A stretch of DNA of 64,000 bases from Christensenellaceae bacterium Phil7 (GCA_001940845.1 MSGV01000043.1:1-64000); one strand, 5' to 3'. Counted from the stretch's first letter, positions 42,277 through 51,480 are shown. Notes: generated from the sequence alone by a model not told the origin. Translations and numbers: made by a program.

Positions 42277-43080
42277 ATGGCAAGAATCATAGTTATAGCA
42301 AACCAAAAAGGTGGAGTTGGAAAGACTACAACGGCTGTCAACCTTGCTGCCTGTGTCGCACAACGCGGTAAAAGGGTGCTGCTAGTCGATGTAGATCCAC
42401 AGGGAAATGCTACAAGTGGACTCGGAATTGATAAGGATAACTGCAAGTACAGTGTTTATGATGCACTGATTAATGGAATTCAGACGGAAAAAACCATTAT
42501 CAGAACAAAGATCACTACATTGCATCTAATCCCATCCAGAATTGAACTCGCTGGAGCTGAAGTTGAACTTGTAAGCATGATGGCTCGCGAACAAAAGCTC
42601 AAAAATGCTCTTCGAAGCGTACTGCACATGTACGATTATATTTTTGTTGACTGTCCCCCATCGCTCGGCCTACTAACCTTGAATGCATTAAATGCAGCGG
42701 ATACCCTGCTGGTCCCTATACAGTGTGAATACTATGCGCTTGAAGGACTTTCGCAGCTTATGAATACAGTAAAACTCGTAAAACAGAATCTAAATCCAAA
42801 TTTTGAGGTTGAAGGCGTGGTAATGACCATGTATGATGCAAGGACGAAGCTTTCAAATCAAGTAGTGGACGAAGTAAAAAAGTTCTTTGGCAATAAAGTG
42901 TATGATACAATCATTCCACGATCTGTACGACTTGGCGAAGCCCCAAGCTTTGGATTACCGATTACACTCTATGACACAAGATGCTCTGCTGCAAAAGCAT
43001 ACCGCAGCCTTGCGGAAGAAGTTGTAATATGTGACGAAAACAGCGAAACAAACCAAAATAATAGCGGAGGTGAAGGATGA
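42277..43080 (+). CDS. parA: Chromosome partitioning ATPase ParA/Soj
   Basis: A dynamic DNA-binding ATPase that segregates origins with ParB and, in Bacillus, also modulates DnaA. The 267-residue protein starts MARIIVIANQKGGVGKTTTAVNLA with the deviant Walker A box, followed by LLVDVDPQGNATSGLG (Walker A'), FVDCPPSLGLLTLNAL (Walker B) and MTMYDARTKLSNQVV. It shows the length and lack of an N-terminal DNA-binding domain of chromosomal Soj. It overlaps parB by four bases. Confidence 0.98.
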   Translation: MARIIVIANQKGGVGKTTTAVNLAACVAQRGKRVLLVDVDPQGNATSGLGIDKDNCKYSVYDALINGIQTEKTIIRTKITTLHLIPSRIELAGAEVELVSMMAREQKLKNALRSVLHMYDYIFVDCPPSLGLLTLNALNAADTLLVPIQCEYYALEGLSQLMNTVKLVKQNLNPNFEVEGVVMTMYDARTKLSNQVVDEVKKFFGNKVYDTIIPRSVRLGEAPSFGLPITLYDTRCSAAKAYRSLAEEVVICDENSETNQNNSGGEG

Positions 43081-43949
43081 TGGCGTTGGGCAGAGGACTG
43101 GATGCTCTACTTGGCAGTTACAGTGAAACGGTTGAAAATACCGTTCAAAATATTTCACTCGATCTTATCGATAATAACAGCGCACAGCCGCGTGTCTCAT
43201 TCGATGAAGACAAGATTTCAGAACTTGCAGAAAGCATTAAATCCCATGGGGTTGTGCAGCCAATTCTTCTGAAAAAGGTTGCCAATAGATACCGCATAAT
43301 TGCCGGTGAAAGGAGATTTCGTGCCGCCAGGTTGGCAGGTTTAACTGAAATACCGGCGATCATCAAAAATATGAATGATCGTGAAATGCAAGAAGTAGCA
43401 CTCATAGAGAACCTACAGAGAGTGGATCTAAATCCAGTAGAAGAAGCCGCAGCAATAAAGGAACTCATGGTAGGTTATGGTCTGACTCAGGAGGAACTCG
43501 CTAACAGGCTTGGAAAAAGTCGCCCAGTAATTGCAAATGCGTTGCGCCTCTTAACCCTACCCGAAGAGGTTCAGCTCATGATACGTGATAACAAGCTAAG
43601 CGCAGGTCACGCCAGGGCTCTTGCCGGTCTTGATAACCCCGATGATATAATTGAGCTAGCTGACTTCATAGTTGAAAATAGGCTCTCTGTACGCGAAACA
43701 GAGGCTCTAGTAAAAAAAGTTCAAACAAAAAACACCTCTGAAGATGATGCGGAAGCGAAGGATGTAAAAGCTACTGTCCGCAATTCAGCTATTACCAATG
43801 AACTCAAAAATGCACAGCAGCGCCTTACCGAGCATTTTGGCACAAAGGTTCGATTTAAAGGCAATGAAGAAAAGGGGAAGATTGTTATAGAATATTACTC
43901 TAAAGAAGAACTCATGAATCTGTTTGATATGCTGATAATGGAGAGCTGA
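43077..43949 (+). CDS. parB: Chromosome partitioning protein ParB/Spo0J
   Basis: The CTP-dependent sliding clamp that loads on parS. The N-terminus MALGRGLDALLG is the classic ParA-interacting segment. The CTPase core shows GVVQPILLKK and IIAGERRFRAARLAGL (the GERR box), followed by the helix-turn-helix MVGYGLTQEELANRLGKSRPVIANALRLL and a C-terminal dimerisation region. The length of 290 residues is normal. The ATG at 43077 or the next one at 43080 could start translation. Two exact parS sites lie upstream, within 3 kb. Confidence 0.98.
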   Translation: MMALGRGLDALLGSYSETVENTVQNISLDLIDNNSAQPRVSFDEDKISELAESIKSHGVVQPILLKKVANRYRIIAGERRFRAARLAGLTEIPAIIKNMNDREMQEVALIENLQRVDLNPVEEAAAIKELMVGYGLTQEELANRLGKSRPVIANALRLLTLPEEVQLMIRDNKLSAGHARALAGLDNPDDIIELADFIVENRLSVRETEALVKKVQTKNTSEDDAEAKDVKATVRNSAITNELKNAQQRLTEHFGTKVRFKGNEEKGKIVIEYYSKEELMNLFDMLIMES

Positions 43950-43950
43950 T

Positions 43951-44823
43951 ATGTATCTTGCAGATGGTTGGAAGGATTATGAAATAATCGATGCCGGCAA
44001 TGATGAAAAGCTGGAGCGTTGGGGAGATGCTTTGCTGCTCCGTCCTGATCCGCAGGCAATTTGGCCCATGAAACAAGCGAAAAATGTGGATGCACATTAT
44101 ATTCGCTCAAGCGCAGGAGGAGGAAATTGGAATTTTTATAGAAGGCTCCCTGAAAGCTGGATCATTTCATATAAAGATCTTCGCTTTATTGTGCGCCCTA
44201 CCGGATTCAAACACACAGGTCTATTCCCCGAGCAGGCGATCAATTGGGACTTCATGCGTGAAACGGTTGAAAATCATCGTAAAATAACCGGAAGACCCTT
44301 CCGCGTTCTCAATCTCTTTGCCTATACGGGCGGTGCAACCTGTGCGCTTGCTGCCGCAGGAGCTGAAGTAGTGCATGTTGATGCGGCCAAAGGTATGGTT
44401 TCATGGGCAAAAAGCAATCTTGCCGAATCCGGTCTTTCCGATAGGCCTGTTCGCTTTATTGTTGATGATGTTATGAAATTTGTTCAGCGAGAAAAAAGAC
44501 GCGGTCGTGAATATGAGGGGATTTTGATGGATCCGCCGAGTTACGGCAGGGGTCCTGATGGAGAGATGTGGAGAATTGAAAATGGGCTCTTCCCCCTTGT
44601 CAGCCAGTGCGTTGATCTTTTAAGCAATGATGCCGGATTCTTTATAATCAACTCATACACAACCGGATTGGCGCCTTCGGTTCTGAAGAATGTATTGAAA
44701 ATAGCATTAGGAAATCGTGGAGGTAAGATTGAAGCTCAGGAAATCGGTATCCCAATAACGAATAATTCCCTCGTACTGCCCTGTGGCTGCACTGCACGAT
44801 GGTATAGAGAACCAATAAAATGA
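43951..44823 (+). CDS. Class I SAM-dependent RNA methyltransferase (RlmI/RlmK-like)
   Basis: A 290-residue methyltransferase of the YccW/RlmI-like type. After an N-terminal substrate-binding part, the AdoMet motif is FRVLNLFAYTGGATCALAAAGAEVVHVDAAKGMVSWA and the catalytic motif is GILMDPPSYGRGPDGEMW. A PUA domain at the start is not obvious, so it is closer to the short SAM-MTase homologues found in Firmicutes and may methylate rRNA. Target not proven. Only one base separates it from parB, so it belongs to the parAB operon. Confidence 0.9.
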   Translation: MYLADGWKDYEIIDAGNDEKLERWGDALLLRPDPQAIWPMKQAKNVDAHYIRSSAGGGNWNFYRRLPESWIISYKDLRFIVRPTGFKHTGLFPEQAINWDFMRETVENHRKITGRPFRVLNLFAYTGGATCALAAAGAEVVHVDAAKGMVSWAKSNLAESGLSDRPVRFIVDDVMKFVQREKRRGREYEGILMDPPSYGRGPDGEMWRIENGLFPLVSQCVDLLSNDAGFFIINSYTTGLAPSVLKNVLKIALGNRGGKIEAQEIGIPITNNSLVLPCGCTARWYREPIK

Positions 44824-46178
44824 ATTTAAAAGTAATTTACGAAGATAATCACCTATTGGTATGCGAAAAGCCGGTCAATATGCCCGTGCAGGCTGATGAA
44901 TCAGGCGACATGGATCTGCTCTCGCTTGCAAAGGCGTATATAAAGAAAAAATATGAGAAACCCGGAGAGGTCTATCTCGGAATGGTTCATCGACTTGACA
45001 GACCCGTAGGCGGAGTAATTGTGTTTGCCAGAACGAGCAAAGCGGCGGCTCGGCTTACCGACAACTTCAAAAAAAAGACAGCGAAAAAGAAATATGCGGC
45101 CATTGTAACCGGAAATCCGAAGGACTATGGTCATCTGCGCGATCACATTATAAGGGAAGACGGCTGCAATCTAACCAGGATCGTCAAAAAAGATACACCT
45201 GGAGCGAAGGAAGCAAGCCTGGATTTTGCATGTGTAACGAAAAAAGATGGGCTAAGCTTGATGGATATCGAACTTCATACCGGCAGACACCATCAGATAC
45301 GAGTTCAACTTGCAAATATTGGCTGCCCAATTTATGGCGATCAGCGTTATAATTTGTCTGCAAAGGTTGGTCAGCAAATTGCGCTGCATGCATATAGCCT
45401 GACTATAGAACATCCGACGCTGAAAACAGCGATGACATTCACGAGCATTCCAACCGGAGGGGCATGGACAAAATTTTCGAATGAATTATCAGCACTGAGC
45501 TGGGGAATTCGTATGCGCTATATCGATGAAAACCTGATCGTTGTCAATAAAAATGCCGGTATAGGCTGCACAGAGGCGGATCGCGATACAAAAGACAATG
45601 ATGAGGCAACTGTTGAAATGCTTCTCTTAAACGCCATGAACGATCAGCGCATATATCCTGTCCATAGGCTGGATGTTCCAACACATGGGCTGATAATGTT
45701 CGCAAGAAATAAGTCAATACAAATGGAGCTTGCAAGGTTGATCGGCCAAAGAAAAATACGTAAAATCTATCATGCCGAGTGCTTTGGACAGCCCCAAAAT
45801 AATAGCGGAAGGCTAACGCTTTATGCAATAAAGAATTCTGAGGAAGCTCGAATTCAAGTATACGATCAACCGATCAAAAATTCTATGAATATGATCACCG
45901 ATTATCGTGTTCTAAGCTCAAATGGAACAACCAGCATCATTGAACTTTCACTAGTGACCGGTCGGACCCACCAGATCAGAGCAAGCCTTGCTCATATCGG
46001 ATGTCCAATCGTAGGCGATGATCGATATGGCGATAGAATTTTGAATAGAAAGAATAAGACCGGATTGCGTCTGGCCTCTGTTGAATTAGTTTTTCCGCAG
46101 TATCCTGAAACATTGATGGAGTTAAGCGGGCTGGTAATAAAAAATGATGCAGAATTTGAAATCGATCGATTGGTATGA
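44820..46178 (+). CDS. Tandem double RluA-type pseudouridine synthase
   Basis: One ORF of 452 residues encodes two complete RluA-family catalytic domains without an S4 domain. Domain 1 (about 1-215) has YEDNHLLVCEKPVNMPVQ, the catalytic aspartate in GMVHRLDRPVGGVIVFA and HTGRHHQIRVQLANIGCPIYGDQRY. Domain 2 (about 220-452) has YIDENLIVVNKNAGIG, YPVHRLDVPTHGLIMFA and TGRTHQIRASLAHIGCPIVGDDRYGD. Both catalytic Asp residues are retained, so both halves could be active. Each half resembles RluA-type tRNA/23S enzymes (about 220 residues). It overlaps the upstream methyltransferase and the downstream mnmG by four bases each. Confidence 0.93.
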   Translation: MNLKVIYEDNHLLVCEKPVNMPVQADESGDMDLLSLAKAYIKKKYEKPGEVYLGMVHRLDRPVGGVIVFARTSKAAARLTDNFKKKTAKKKYAAIVTGNPKDYGHLRDHIIREDGCNLTRIVKKDTPGAKEASLDFACVTKKDGLSLMDIELHTGRHHQIRVQLANIGCPIYGDQRYNLSAKVGQQIALHAYSLTIEHPTLKTAMTFTSIPTGGAWTKFSNELSALSWGIRMRYIDENLIVVNKNAGIGCTEADRDTKDNDEATVEMLLLNAMNDQRIYPVHRLDVPTHGLIMFARNKSIQMELARLIGQRKIRKIYHAECFGQPQNNSGRLTLYAIKNSEEARIQVYDQPIKNSMNMITDYRVLSSNGTTSIIELSLVTGRTHQIRASLAHIGCPIVGDDRYGDRILNRKNKTGLRLASVELVFPQYPETLMELSGLVIKNDAEFEIDRLV

Positions 46179-48067
46179 GTATGGAAAACTTTGAAATTAT
46201 CATCATTGGAGCTGGTCATGCCGGCGTTGAAGCGGCGCTGGCATGTGCAAGAATGGGACAAAAAACCCTATGCCTTTGCTTAAATCTCGATTCCATAGCC
46301 CTCTGCGCATGTAATCCAGCAATCGGAGGCACAAGCAAGGGACATCTCGTTCGTGAGATCGATGCACTTGGCGGTGAAATGGGTAAAGCTGCCGATGAAA
46401 CGCTGCTTCAAATGCGAATGCTCAATCTTGGGAAGGGGCCAGCAGTGCATTCACCAAGGGCTCAGATAGATAAGCATAAATATCACCTATACATGAAGAT
46501 GGTGCTTGAGCATGAAGCGAATCTGACGATAAGGCAGGATGAATGTATACGTTTGATCACCAGCAATTCCCGAATAACCGGCATTGTTTGCTCCGGTGAA
46601 ATCGAGTATTCATGCAAAGCGGTAGTTATCTGTACAGGAGTATATCTTCAGAGCCGAATTCATGTCGGATCCCTCAGTCGCGATGAGGGACCTTCTGGTT
46701 TGATACGCTCAAATGGTCTATCAGCTTCACTTAATAAGCTCGGGTTTGAGCTCCGACGCTTTAAAACCGGTACTCCACCTCGTATAAGCGGCCGAAGCAT
46801 CGATTACTCCAAGATGGAAGTACAGCACGGCGACGTTCCAGTGCTCCCCTTCTCATTTATGAAGAATGAGCTTTATCAGGAGCAAAGGGATTGTTATCTG
46901 ACATATACGAATGCTCAAACTCACGAAATAATCCTGAATAATTTAACTAGATCGCCGATGTATAGCGGAAAAATCCACGCTGCTCCAACGCGCTACTGTC
47001 CATCGATAGAGGATAAGCTTGTACGCTTCAAAGACAAGGATAGGCATCAGCTCTTTATCGAGCCTGAAGGAAATTCAACAGATGAGATGTATGTCCAGGG
47101 CTTCTCCACAAGTCTGCCAAAGGATATTCAGCGAAGTGCCCTCCGTACTATACCAGGCCTGGAGAATTGTGAAATAACCCGTTATGGCTACGCGATAGAA
47201 TATGATTGTATCGACCCAACGGAATTAAACCTGACGCTCGGCTCAAAGCGGATCGCAGGACTCTATTTTGCCGGTCAGCTAAATGGATCAAGCGGCTATG
47301 AGGAAGCAGCCGCTCAGGGACTTATAGCCGGCATCAATGCTGCGCTCTATGTGAAAGGCGAGCCCCCATTCACTTTGCGCCGCAGTGATGCCTATATAGG
47401 CGTACTAATTGATGATCTTGTGACTAAAGGTACCAATGAACCCTATCGCATGATGACGAGCAGAGCAGAATACAGGCTTGCACTTCGGCAGGATAATGCA
47501 GATTTGCGGCTTACCGAGCAAGCAATGCGTACAGGCCTTATTTCAAATGACCGAGCGATTCGCCTTAAAGAAAAAAAATCCACCATTGAATTGATTAAAA
47601 AACAGTTGGAAAAACGTGTGCAGCCGAGTGAACAGCTAAATTCCATGCTGGAGGCTAAAGGCGAAACGCCGGTACGAACGGCAATAAAGCTTGAAGATCT
47701 TCTAAAAAGGAGTAATGTTAGCTACAGTGACCTGTTTGGTTTGTATCATTATGAGCTTTTGGAGATATCCCCCTGCCCTGCCACACAGCAGGCGGAGGTC
47801 GAAATCAAATATGCAGGTTACATAGAAAAACAGGCAGAGCAGATCCGAAGGTTTGAAGAACAGGAGAGCTTACTGCTGCCGCCCGATATGGATTATAATA
47901 TCGATGGACTCCGAATCGAAGCGCGGCAAAAACTTACAGCTATTCGCCCAGCCAATATAGGGCAGGCGAGCAGGATCTCGGGCGTATCGCCCGCAGATAT
48001 CAGTGTGCTGATGATAATACTTAAATCAATGGAGAATCCGAGGAAAGATAATAATGGCAAAGTGTGA
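46175..48067 (+). CDS. mnmG: tRNA uridine-5-carboxymethylaminomethyl modification protein MnmG
   Basis: FAD-dependent enzyme that, with MnmE, makes the cmnm5U34 wobble modification. The 630-residue protein starts with the dinucleotide-binding IIGAGHAGVEAALACARMG and carries ACNPAIGGTSKGHLVREIDALGGEM, TGTPPRISGRSID and the C-terminal helical region that holds MnmE (ISRVS-like ARISGVSPADISVLM). It is full length. mnmE is not in this window. The ATG at 46175 overlaps the stop of the previous gene; a second ATG two codons later is possible. Confidence 0.98.
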   Translation: MSMENFEIIIIGAGHAGVEAALACARMGQKTLCLCLNLDSIALCACNPAIGGTSKGHLVREIDALGGEMGKAADETLLQMRMLNLGKGPAVHSPRAQIDKHKYHLYMKMVLEHEANLTIRQDECIRLITSNSRITGIVCSGEIEYSCKAVVICTGVYLQSRIHVGSLSRDEGPSGLIRSNGLSASLNKLGFELRRFKTGTPPRISGRSIDYSKMEVQHGDVPVLPFSFMKNELYQEQRDCYLTYTNAQTHEIILNNLTRSPMYSGKIHAAPTRYCPSIEDKLVRFKDKDRHQLFIEPEGNSTDEMYVQGFSTSLPKDIQRSALRTIPGLENCEITRYGYAIEYDCIDPTELNLTLGSKRIAGLYFAGQLNGSSGYEEAAAQGLIAGINAALYVKGEPPFTLRRSDAYIGVLIDDLVTKGTNEPYRMMTSRAEYRLALRQDNADLRLTEQAMRTGLISNDRAIRLKEKKSTIELIKKQLEKRVQPSEQLNSMLEAKGETPVRTAIKLEDLLKRSNVSYSDLFGLYHYELLEISPCPATQQAEVEIKYAGYIEKQAEQIRRFEEQESLLLPPDMDYNIDGLRIEARQKLTAIRPANIGQASRISGVSPADISVLMIILKSMENPRKDNNGKV

Positions 48068-48974
48068 ATCAATTGAAGAAAAACAGGGTTCCGCACCCTT
48101 GGAAGAAATATTTGATGCTGTCGCTGCTCAAAGCAGCGGTCTGATCCTGCCGCCAAAGCTCTACCTCGTGCCTACTCCGATAGGCAACCTCGGTGATATT
48201 GGAGTTCGCGCCGCTATGGTTTTAAACGCGGTCGCAGAGATCTATTGTGAGGATACTCGCAATAGCTTGAAACTCTTAAATGCGCTGCATATAAAAAAGC
48301 CCCTGCACAGCTGCCATGAACATAACGAAGAGCAGCGTGCATCAGAGCTTTATCGTAAAGTTTGTTCCGGAATGCCAATAGCATACATCTCTGATGCAGG
48401 AATGCCATGCATTTCCGATCCCGGAGAACGACTTATTCAGCATTTTATACAAAATAATGCTCCATTTGAGATATTGCCCGGTGCAAATGCAGCCTTGTTG
48501 GCATTGATACAATCAGGCCTGCCAACCGATAAGTTCTACTTTTGCGGTTTTCTTCCGCGCAGCGGAGCCGATCGAAATGAGATTATTGAACAATTAAAAG
48601 CGATCAACTCAACAATTGTCATCTATGAAAGTCCATTGAGAGTCGGCGCAACGATCGCAGAGCTCCATGATAAACTTGGCAACAGACCTGCTGCTCTTGT
48701 GCGTGAACTTACCAAATACTATGAGGAAACCATTCGAGAGACTTTGAGTGAGCTTGCAGCAAAATATGCTGATAATCCCCCGAAAGGTGAATGCATTATA
48801 GTGCTTGCAGGCAGTGAAAAACGCGAAGAAACGACAGAGCGTGCCGAGAAACTGATAGAAATGCTCCTCGATGCCGGTTGTTCCACCGGTGATGCCGCAA
48901 AAATCGCTTCATTTTCATTTGAAAAGCCAAAAAATAAAATGTATAAGTTGGCAATGGATATCATGAATAAGTGA
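48054..48974 (+). CDS. rsmI: 16S rRNA (cytidine-2'-O)-methyltransferase RsmI
   Basis: RsmI methylates the ribose of C1402 in the decoding centre. The 306-residue protein has an unusual N-terminal extension of about 35 residues before LYLVPTPIGNLGDIGVRA. YCEDTRNSLKLLNALHIKKPLHSCHEHNE, SDAGMPCISDPGERLI and KFYFCGFLPRSGADR are all diagnostic. GAGGA lies before the ATG, and the start overlaps mnmG by 14 bases. It ends the parA-to-rsmI cluster. Confidence 0.97.
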   Translation: MAKCESIEEKQGSAPLEEIFDAVAAQSSGLILPPKLYLVPTPIGNLGDIGVRAAMVLNAVAEIYCEDTRNSLKLLNALHIKKPLHSCHEHNEEQRASELYRKVCSGMPIAYISDAGMPCISDPGERLIQHFIQNNAPFEILPGANAALLALIQSGLPTDKFYFCGFLPRSGADRNEIIEQLKAINSTIVIYESPLRVGATIAELHDKLGNRPAALVRELTKYYEETIRETLSELAAKYADNPPKGECIIVLAGSEKREETTERAEKLIEMLLDAGCSTGDAAKIASFSFEKPKNKMYKLAMDIMNK

Positions 48975-48976
48975 TT

Positions 48977-49243
48977 TCAGATCACAGATAGAAGAAGGAT
49001 TTGAATGGTTGCAAATAAAGGAAAGAAGATACGGAAATACCAATGTTTCGTCTTATGCCTAAAGGCAAACATACCAATGGTTGAGCCTAGTCCACCACCC
49101 AAAATTGCTATCAGAAATAGAGTCGATTCCGGTATTCTCCATTCTTTTCTCTTTGCACGACGCTTGTCCATACCCATGAATATAAAACCGATAACCGACA
49201 TCGTCATGTAAATTATTAAAGTAATTTTATGAATATCAGACAT
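48977..49243 (-). CDS. DUF1294 small membrane protein
   Basis: An 88-residue membrane protein of unknown function with three hydrophobic helices. The family pattern FMGMDKRRAKRKEWRIPESTLFLIAILGGGLGSTIGMFAFRHKTKHWYF is a full DUF1294 signature, including the invariant D-K-x-x-A and F-R-H-K-T-K. The ATG at 49243 is preferred to a GTG seven codons upstream, since the family begins close to the first helix. It is convergent with rsmI. Confidence 0.92.
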   Translation of the reverse strand: MSDIHKITLIIYMTMSVIGFIFMGMDKRRAKRKEWRIPESTLFLIAILGGGLGSTIGMFAFRHKTKHWYFRIFFPLFATIQILLLSVI

Positions 49244-49303
49244 TCTTTTGAATAGCGCCACCACGCGCTCATGTTAAAACGTTAACTTCAAAAACTCAAA
49301 AAC

Positions 49304-49335
49304 TTATCCACAAAATAAGAGAATACTGTGGATAA
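49304..49335. other. Inverted pair of perfect DnaA boxes
   Basis: AACTTATCCACA and TGTGGATAAGTT face each other across 14 bases, so two exact DnaA boxes form a 12-bp perfect inverted repeat. No U-tract follows on either strand, arguing against a terminator. The site lies between the start of the DUF1294 gene and the end of the lipoprotein gene. Confidence 0.7.
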
Positions 49336-49354
49336 GTTATAGCAAAAAGCATCC

Positions 49355-49386
49355 ATCGATCCTCTATCAACCGATAGAGGATCGAT
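49355..49386 (-). terminator. Terminator after the lipoprotein gene
   Basis: A perfect 14-bp stem ATCGATCCTCTATC/GATAGAGGATCGAT with a 4-base loop. On the minus strand GGATGCTTTTTGC follows. Confidence 0.8.
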
Positions 49387-49399
49387 TTAAACAGGATTC

Positions 49400-50515
49400 C
49401 TATTTATCTGAATTAAGACGCTCCATCCTGCTGGGAGATGGCAAGAACACACGGATGAAAGTGACTATCTTGCTATCTTCTCCAACTATATCCGGATTTT
49501 CATTGAATTCAAGTGTTTTGACGTCAAATAATTTTACTGTCAATTCACCTTTGGTCAGTGTTCTGCCATCCTTATATAGCGTCCAGCCTGCAGAAGTAAG
49601 TTTGTCAATGCATTCCTTAAATGTACTGCCAACTACTGCACCATCGATATCGTATTTCGGATCACAGAATGTGACCTGTGCGCACATAATATAGTCAGAA
49701 GCATCCGGATATCCATGCAAAACCGCGACACTGCCATCCTCAGCCTTATATACACGCGCAGTTGCATCCTCATTCTTCATATAGTAAGTAAAAACAGGGT
49801 CTTTGCTCGCATAGCAATTATAGACGAGCCCTAGATCTGCCGGCAGATGCGAATTATTAAGTATCTCATCAATCTTACCCGTATCATAAGGAATCCATGC
49901 ATTGATAGATGAAACATCCCCACCTGATTCAACTGCGAGAGAAATAATTATTATCCCCTTGCGATATGAGATCTCAAGACTACCTGGAAGGCTGCTTATG
50001 GGTTTTTCTTCATAAATGAGCTCATAACCGAAGCGGCTAAGCTTTTCCCCTGCTTTCTCATAATTCATTCCTACCTCAGCACCCATTATCTGCTTATCCG
50101 TTATATAAGTCACAATACGTTTCCCGTTTATTGTCTCAATCTTCTTATCCTGAGTACGTACACGGATTCCTGTAACATAAAGCTCATCTGCGGGCTGATC
50201 ATTCTCATAATGCATCTCACGAGTGCCAAGAGTATAGGTAACATCAACATTATCAGACGAAATATAAGTCTCACTATGATCGATAACTCCGCCTCTGCAT
50301 TCATAACCATTTCCTATTTCGCTGCGCGGTGTTCCCATCAGTTCCGGAACAACGCTATTTTTATTAAATTCAACAACCTCCGGATATTCTTTCAGCATAT
50401 TGTTTTCCGGAGTATCCTTACCTCTTCCGGTTTTAGTACAGCTCATGCAGGCGGCAGCCATAATGATGCTTAGCAGCATAGCAATTGCAGCATTAATAGT
50501 ACGAGAAAATTTCAT
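49400..50515 (-). CDS. Lipoprotein of unknown function
   Basis: A 371-residue exported protein. The signal peptide ends in MAAACMSC, a lipobox with cysteine near residue 26. The mature part repeats a small module with GAEVGMNYEKAGEKLSRFGYELIYEE and, near residue 310, AVVGSTFKECIDKLTSAGWTLYKDG. Each is a G-x-x-x-x-E/K-x-x-x-x-L-x-x-x-G-Y/W-x-L unit typical of helix-strand repeats in secreted Clostridia proteins. No family can be named. AGGAGGAAG lies before the start. Monocistronic. Confidence 0.78.
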   Translation of the reverse strand: MKFSRTINAAIAMLLSIIMAAACMSCTKTGRGKDTPENNMLKEYPEVVEFNKNSVVPELMGTPRSEIGNGYECRGGVIDHSETYISSDNVDVTYTLGTREMHYENDQPADELYVTGIRVRTQDKKIETINGKRIVTYITDKQIMGAEVGMNYEKAGEKLSRFGYELIYEEKPISSLPGSLEISYRKGIIIISLAVESGGDVSSINAWIPYDTGKIDEILNNSHLPADLGLVYNCYASKDPVFTYYMKNEDATARVYKAEDGSVAVLHGYPDASDYIMCAQVTFCDPKYDIDGAVVGSTFKECIDKLTSAGWTLYKDGRTLTKGELTVKLFDVKTLEFNENPDIVGEDSKIVTFIRVFLPSPSRMERLNSDK

Positions 50516-50855
50516 ATAGACTCTTCCTCCTAATAGAAATTAAATTATTCGTTGTAAGCTATATCACAACAATAAGAGTATACTGCATATTTTGGAGAAT
50601 TTCAAGTAGATTTTTTTTAAAGGTCTCTTCACATGCATAAATTTGGCTCTGGAAATTAATTATATATTTTTTATACCATTCTTTCATTGATTTGGGAGTT
50701 GAGCCTTTGATTATTTTTGTTAGAATCATAATAAATCCTGCAGATAAGGTTTAAATATTCTTTTTGACTATGATTATCATAGACAAGAACTCCCTTCTTT
50801 AATTCGGATAGCAAGGGCTCTTTCTGCAAATAGATATGAGTAGAGAGGAATACCA
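50516..50855. other. Intergenic region between lipoprotein and CDP-alcohol transferase
   Basis: AT-rich divergent spacer of about 340 bases. A 67-codon minus-strand ORF that runs through it (LSELKKGVLVYDNHSQKEYLN) has no ribosome binding site and starts inside the next gene, so I do not call it. No clear promoter or RNA gene was found. Confidence 0.4.
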
Positions 50856-51419
50856 ATGAAGAAATATGCTGCAAATATTATAACAAGCATGAGGATAGCA
50901 ATGGGAATTGCTTTATTTTTCGTTAAACCTCTTTCAAAAGCTTTTTATGCTTTATATTTAATCTGCGGCTTAACGGATTTTATTGATGGACCCATTGCAA
51001 GGGCAACGAAAAATACGACTGTGATCGGTGCACAATTGGATACCGCAGGAGATGTTGTGATGTACCTTGCTCTGTTTCATGCGATGCTTTCCGCACAAAT
51101 ACTGCCAAAGTGGGCGATTTATTGGCTTATAGCGGCGGCAATATTATTCCTGATATCCGGCATCATTGCAAGAATCAAATATGGACATTTCTGCTTTCCG
51201 CACACATTGGTTGGAAAAAGCATGGGATTGATTGCATTTGCCTTTCCACTGGTATATTTATTTGTCAATGACGCCATGATTAATATCTATCTCTTTTTGG
51301 CATGCATGACTCTGACCTGGGCCGCCATTGAGTCCATAATCATTCATGTTTGCAGCAAAGAACTCAATATCGATGTGCGCTCGCTTCTTGAACTGATGAA
51401 GCTAAAGCAGGATTCATAA
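50856..51419 (+). CDS. CDP-alcohol phosphatidyltransferase
   Basis: A membrane enzyme of 187 residues that transfers a phosphatidyl group from a CDP-linked donor to an alcohol. The full signature D-G-x2-A-R-x8-G-x3-D-x3-D is present as DGPIARATKNTTVIGAQLDTAGD. About five hydrophobic helices surround it. The acceptor (glycerol phosphate, serine, inositol or other) cannot be read from the sequence; PgsA-like use is the default guess. GAGAGGAA lies before the start. It shares a bidirectional terminator with folT. Confidence 0.92.
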   Translation: MKKYAANIITSMRIAMGIALFFVKPLSKAFYALYLICGLTDFIDGPIARATKNTTVIGAQLDTAGDVVMYLALFHAMLSAQILPKWAIYWLIAAAILFLISGIIARIKYGHFCFPHTLVGKSMGLIAFAFPLVYLFVNDAMINIYLFLACMTLTWAAIESIIIHVCSKELNIDVRSLLELMKLKQDS

Positions 51420-51446
51420 GGAATTATTTCCATAAAAAAGGCGAAA

Positions 51447-51480
51447 CGGGCATGGCAAGCCATGCCCGAAATATTTTTAT
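51447..51480 (+). terminator. Bidirectional terminator between the CDP-alcohol transferase gene and folT
   Basis: A perfect 10-bp stem CGGGCATGGC/GCCATGCCCG with an AA loop, followed by AAATATTTTTATT. The tail includes the folT stop codon. Confidence 0.88.

Noticed and set aside
50671-50874. Minus-strand 67-residue ORF before the CDP-alcohol transferase
   Set aside because: It begins inside another gene, has no ribosome binding site, and no recognised family.
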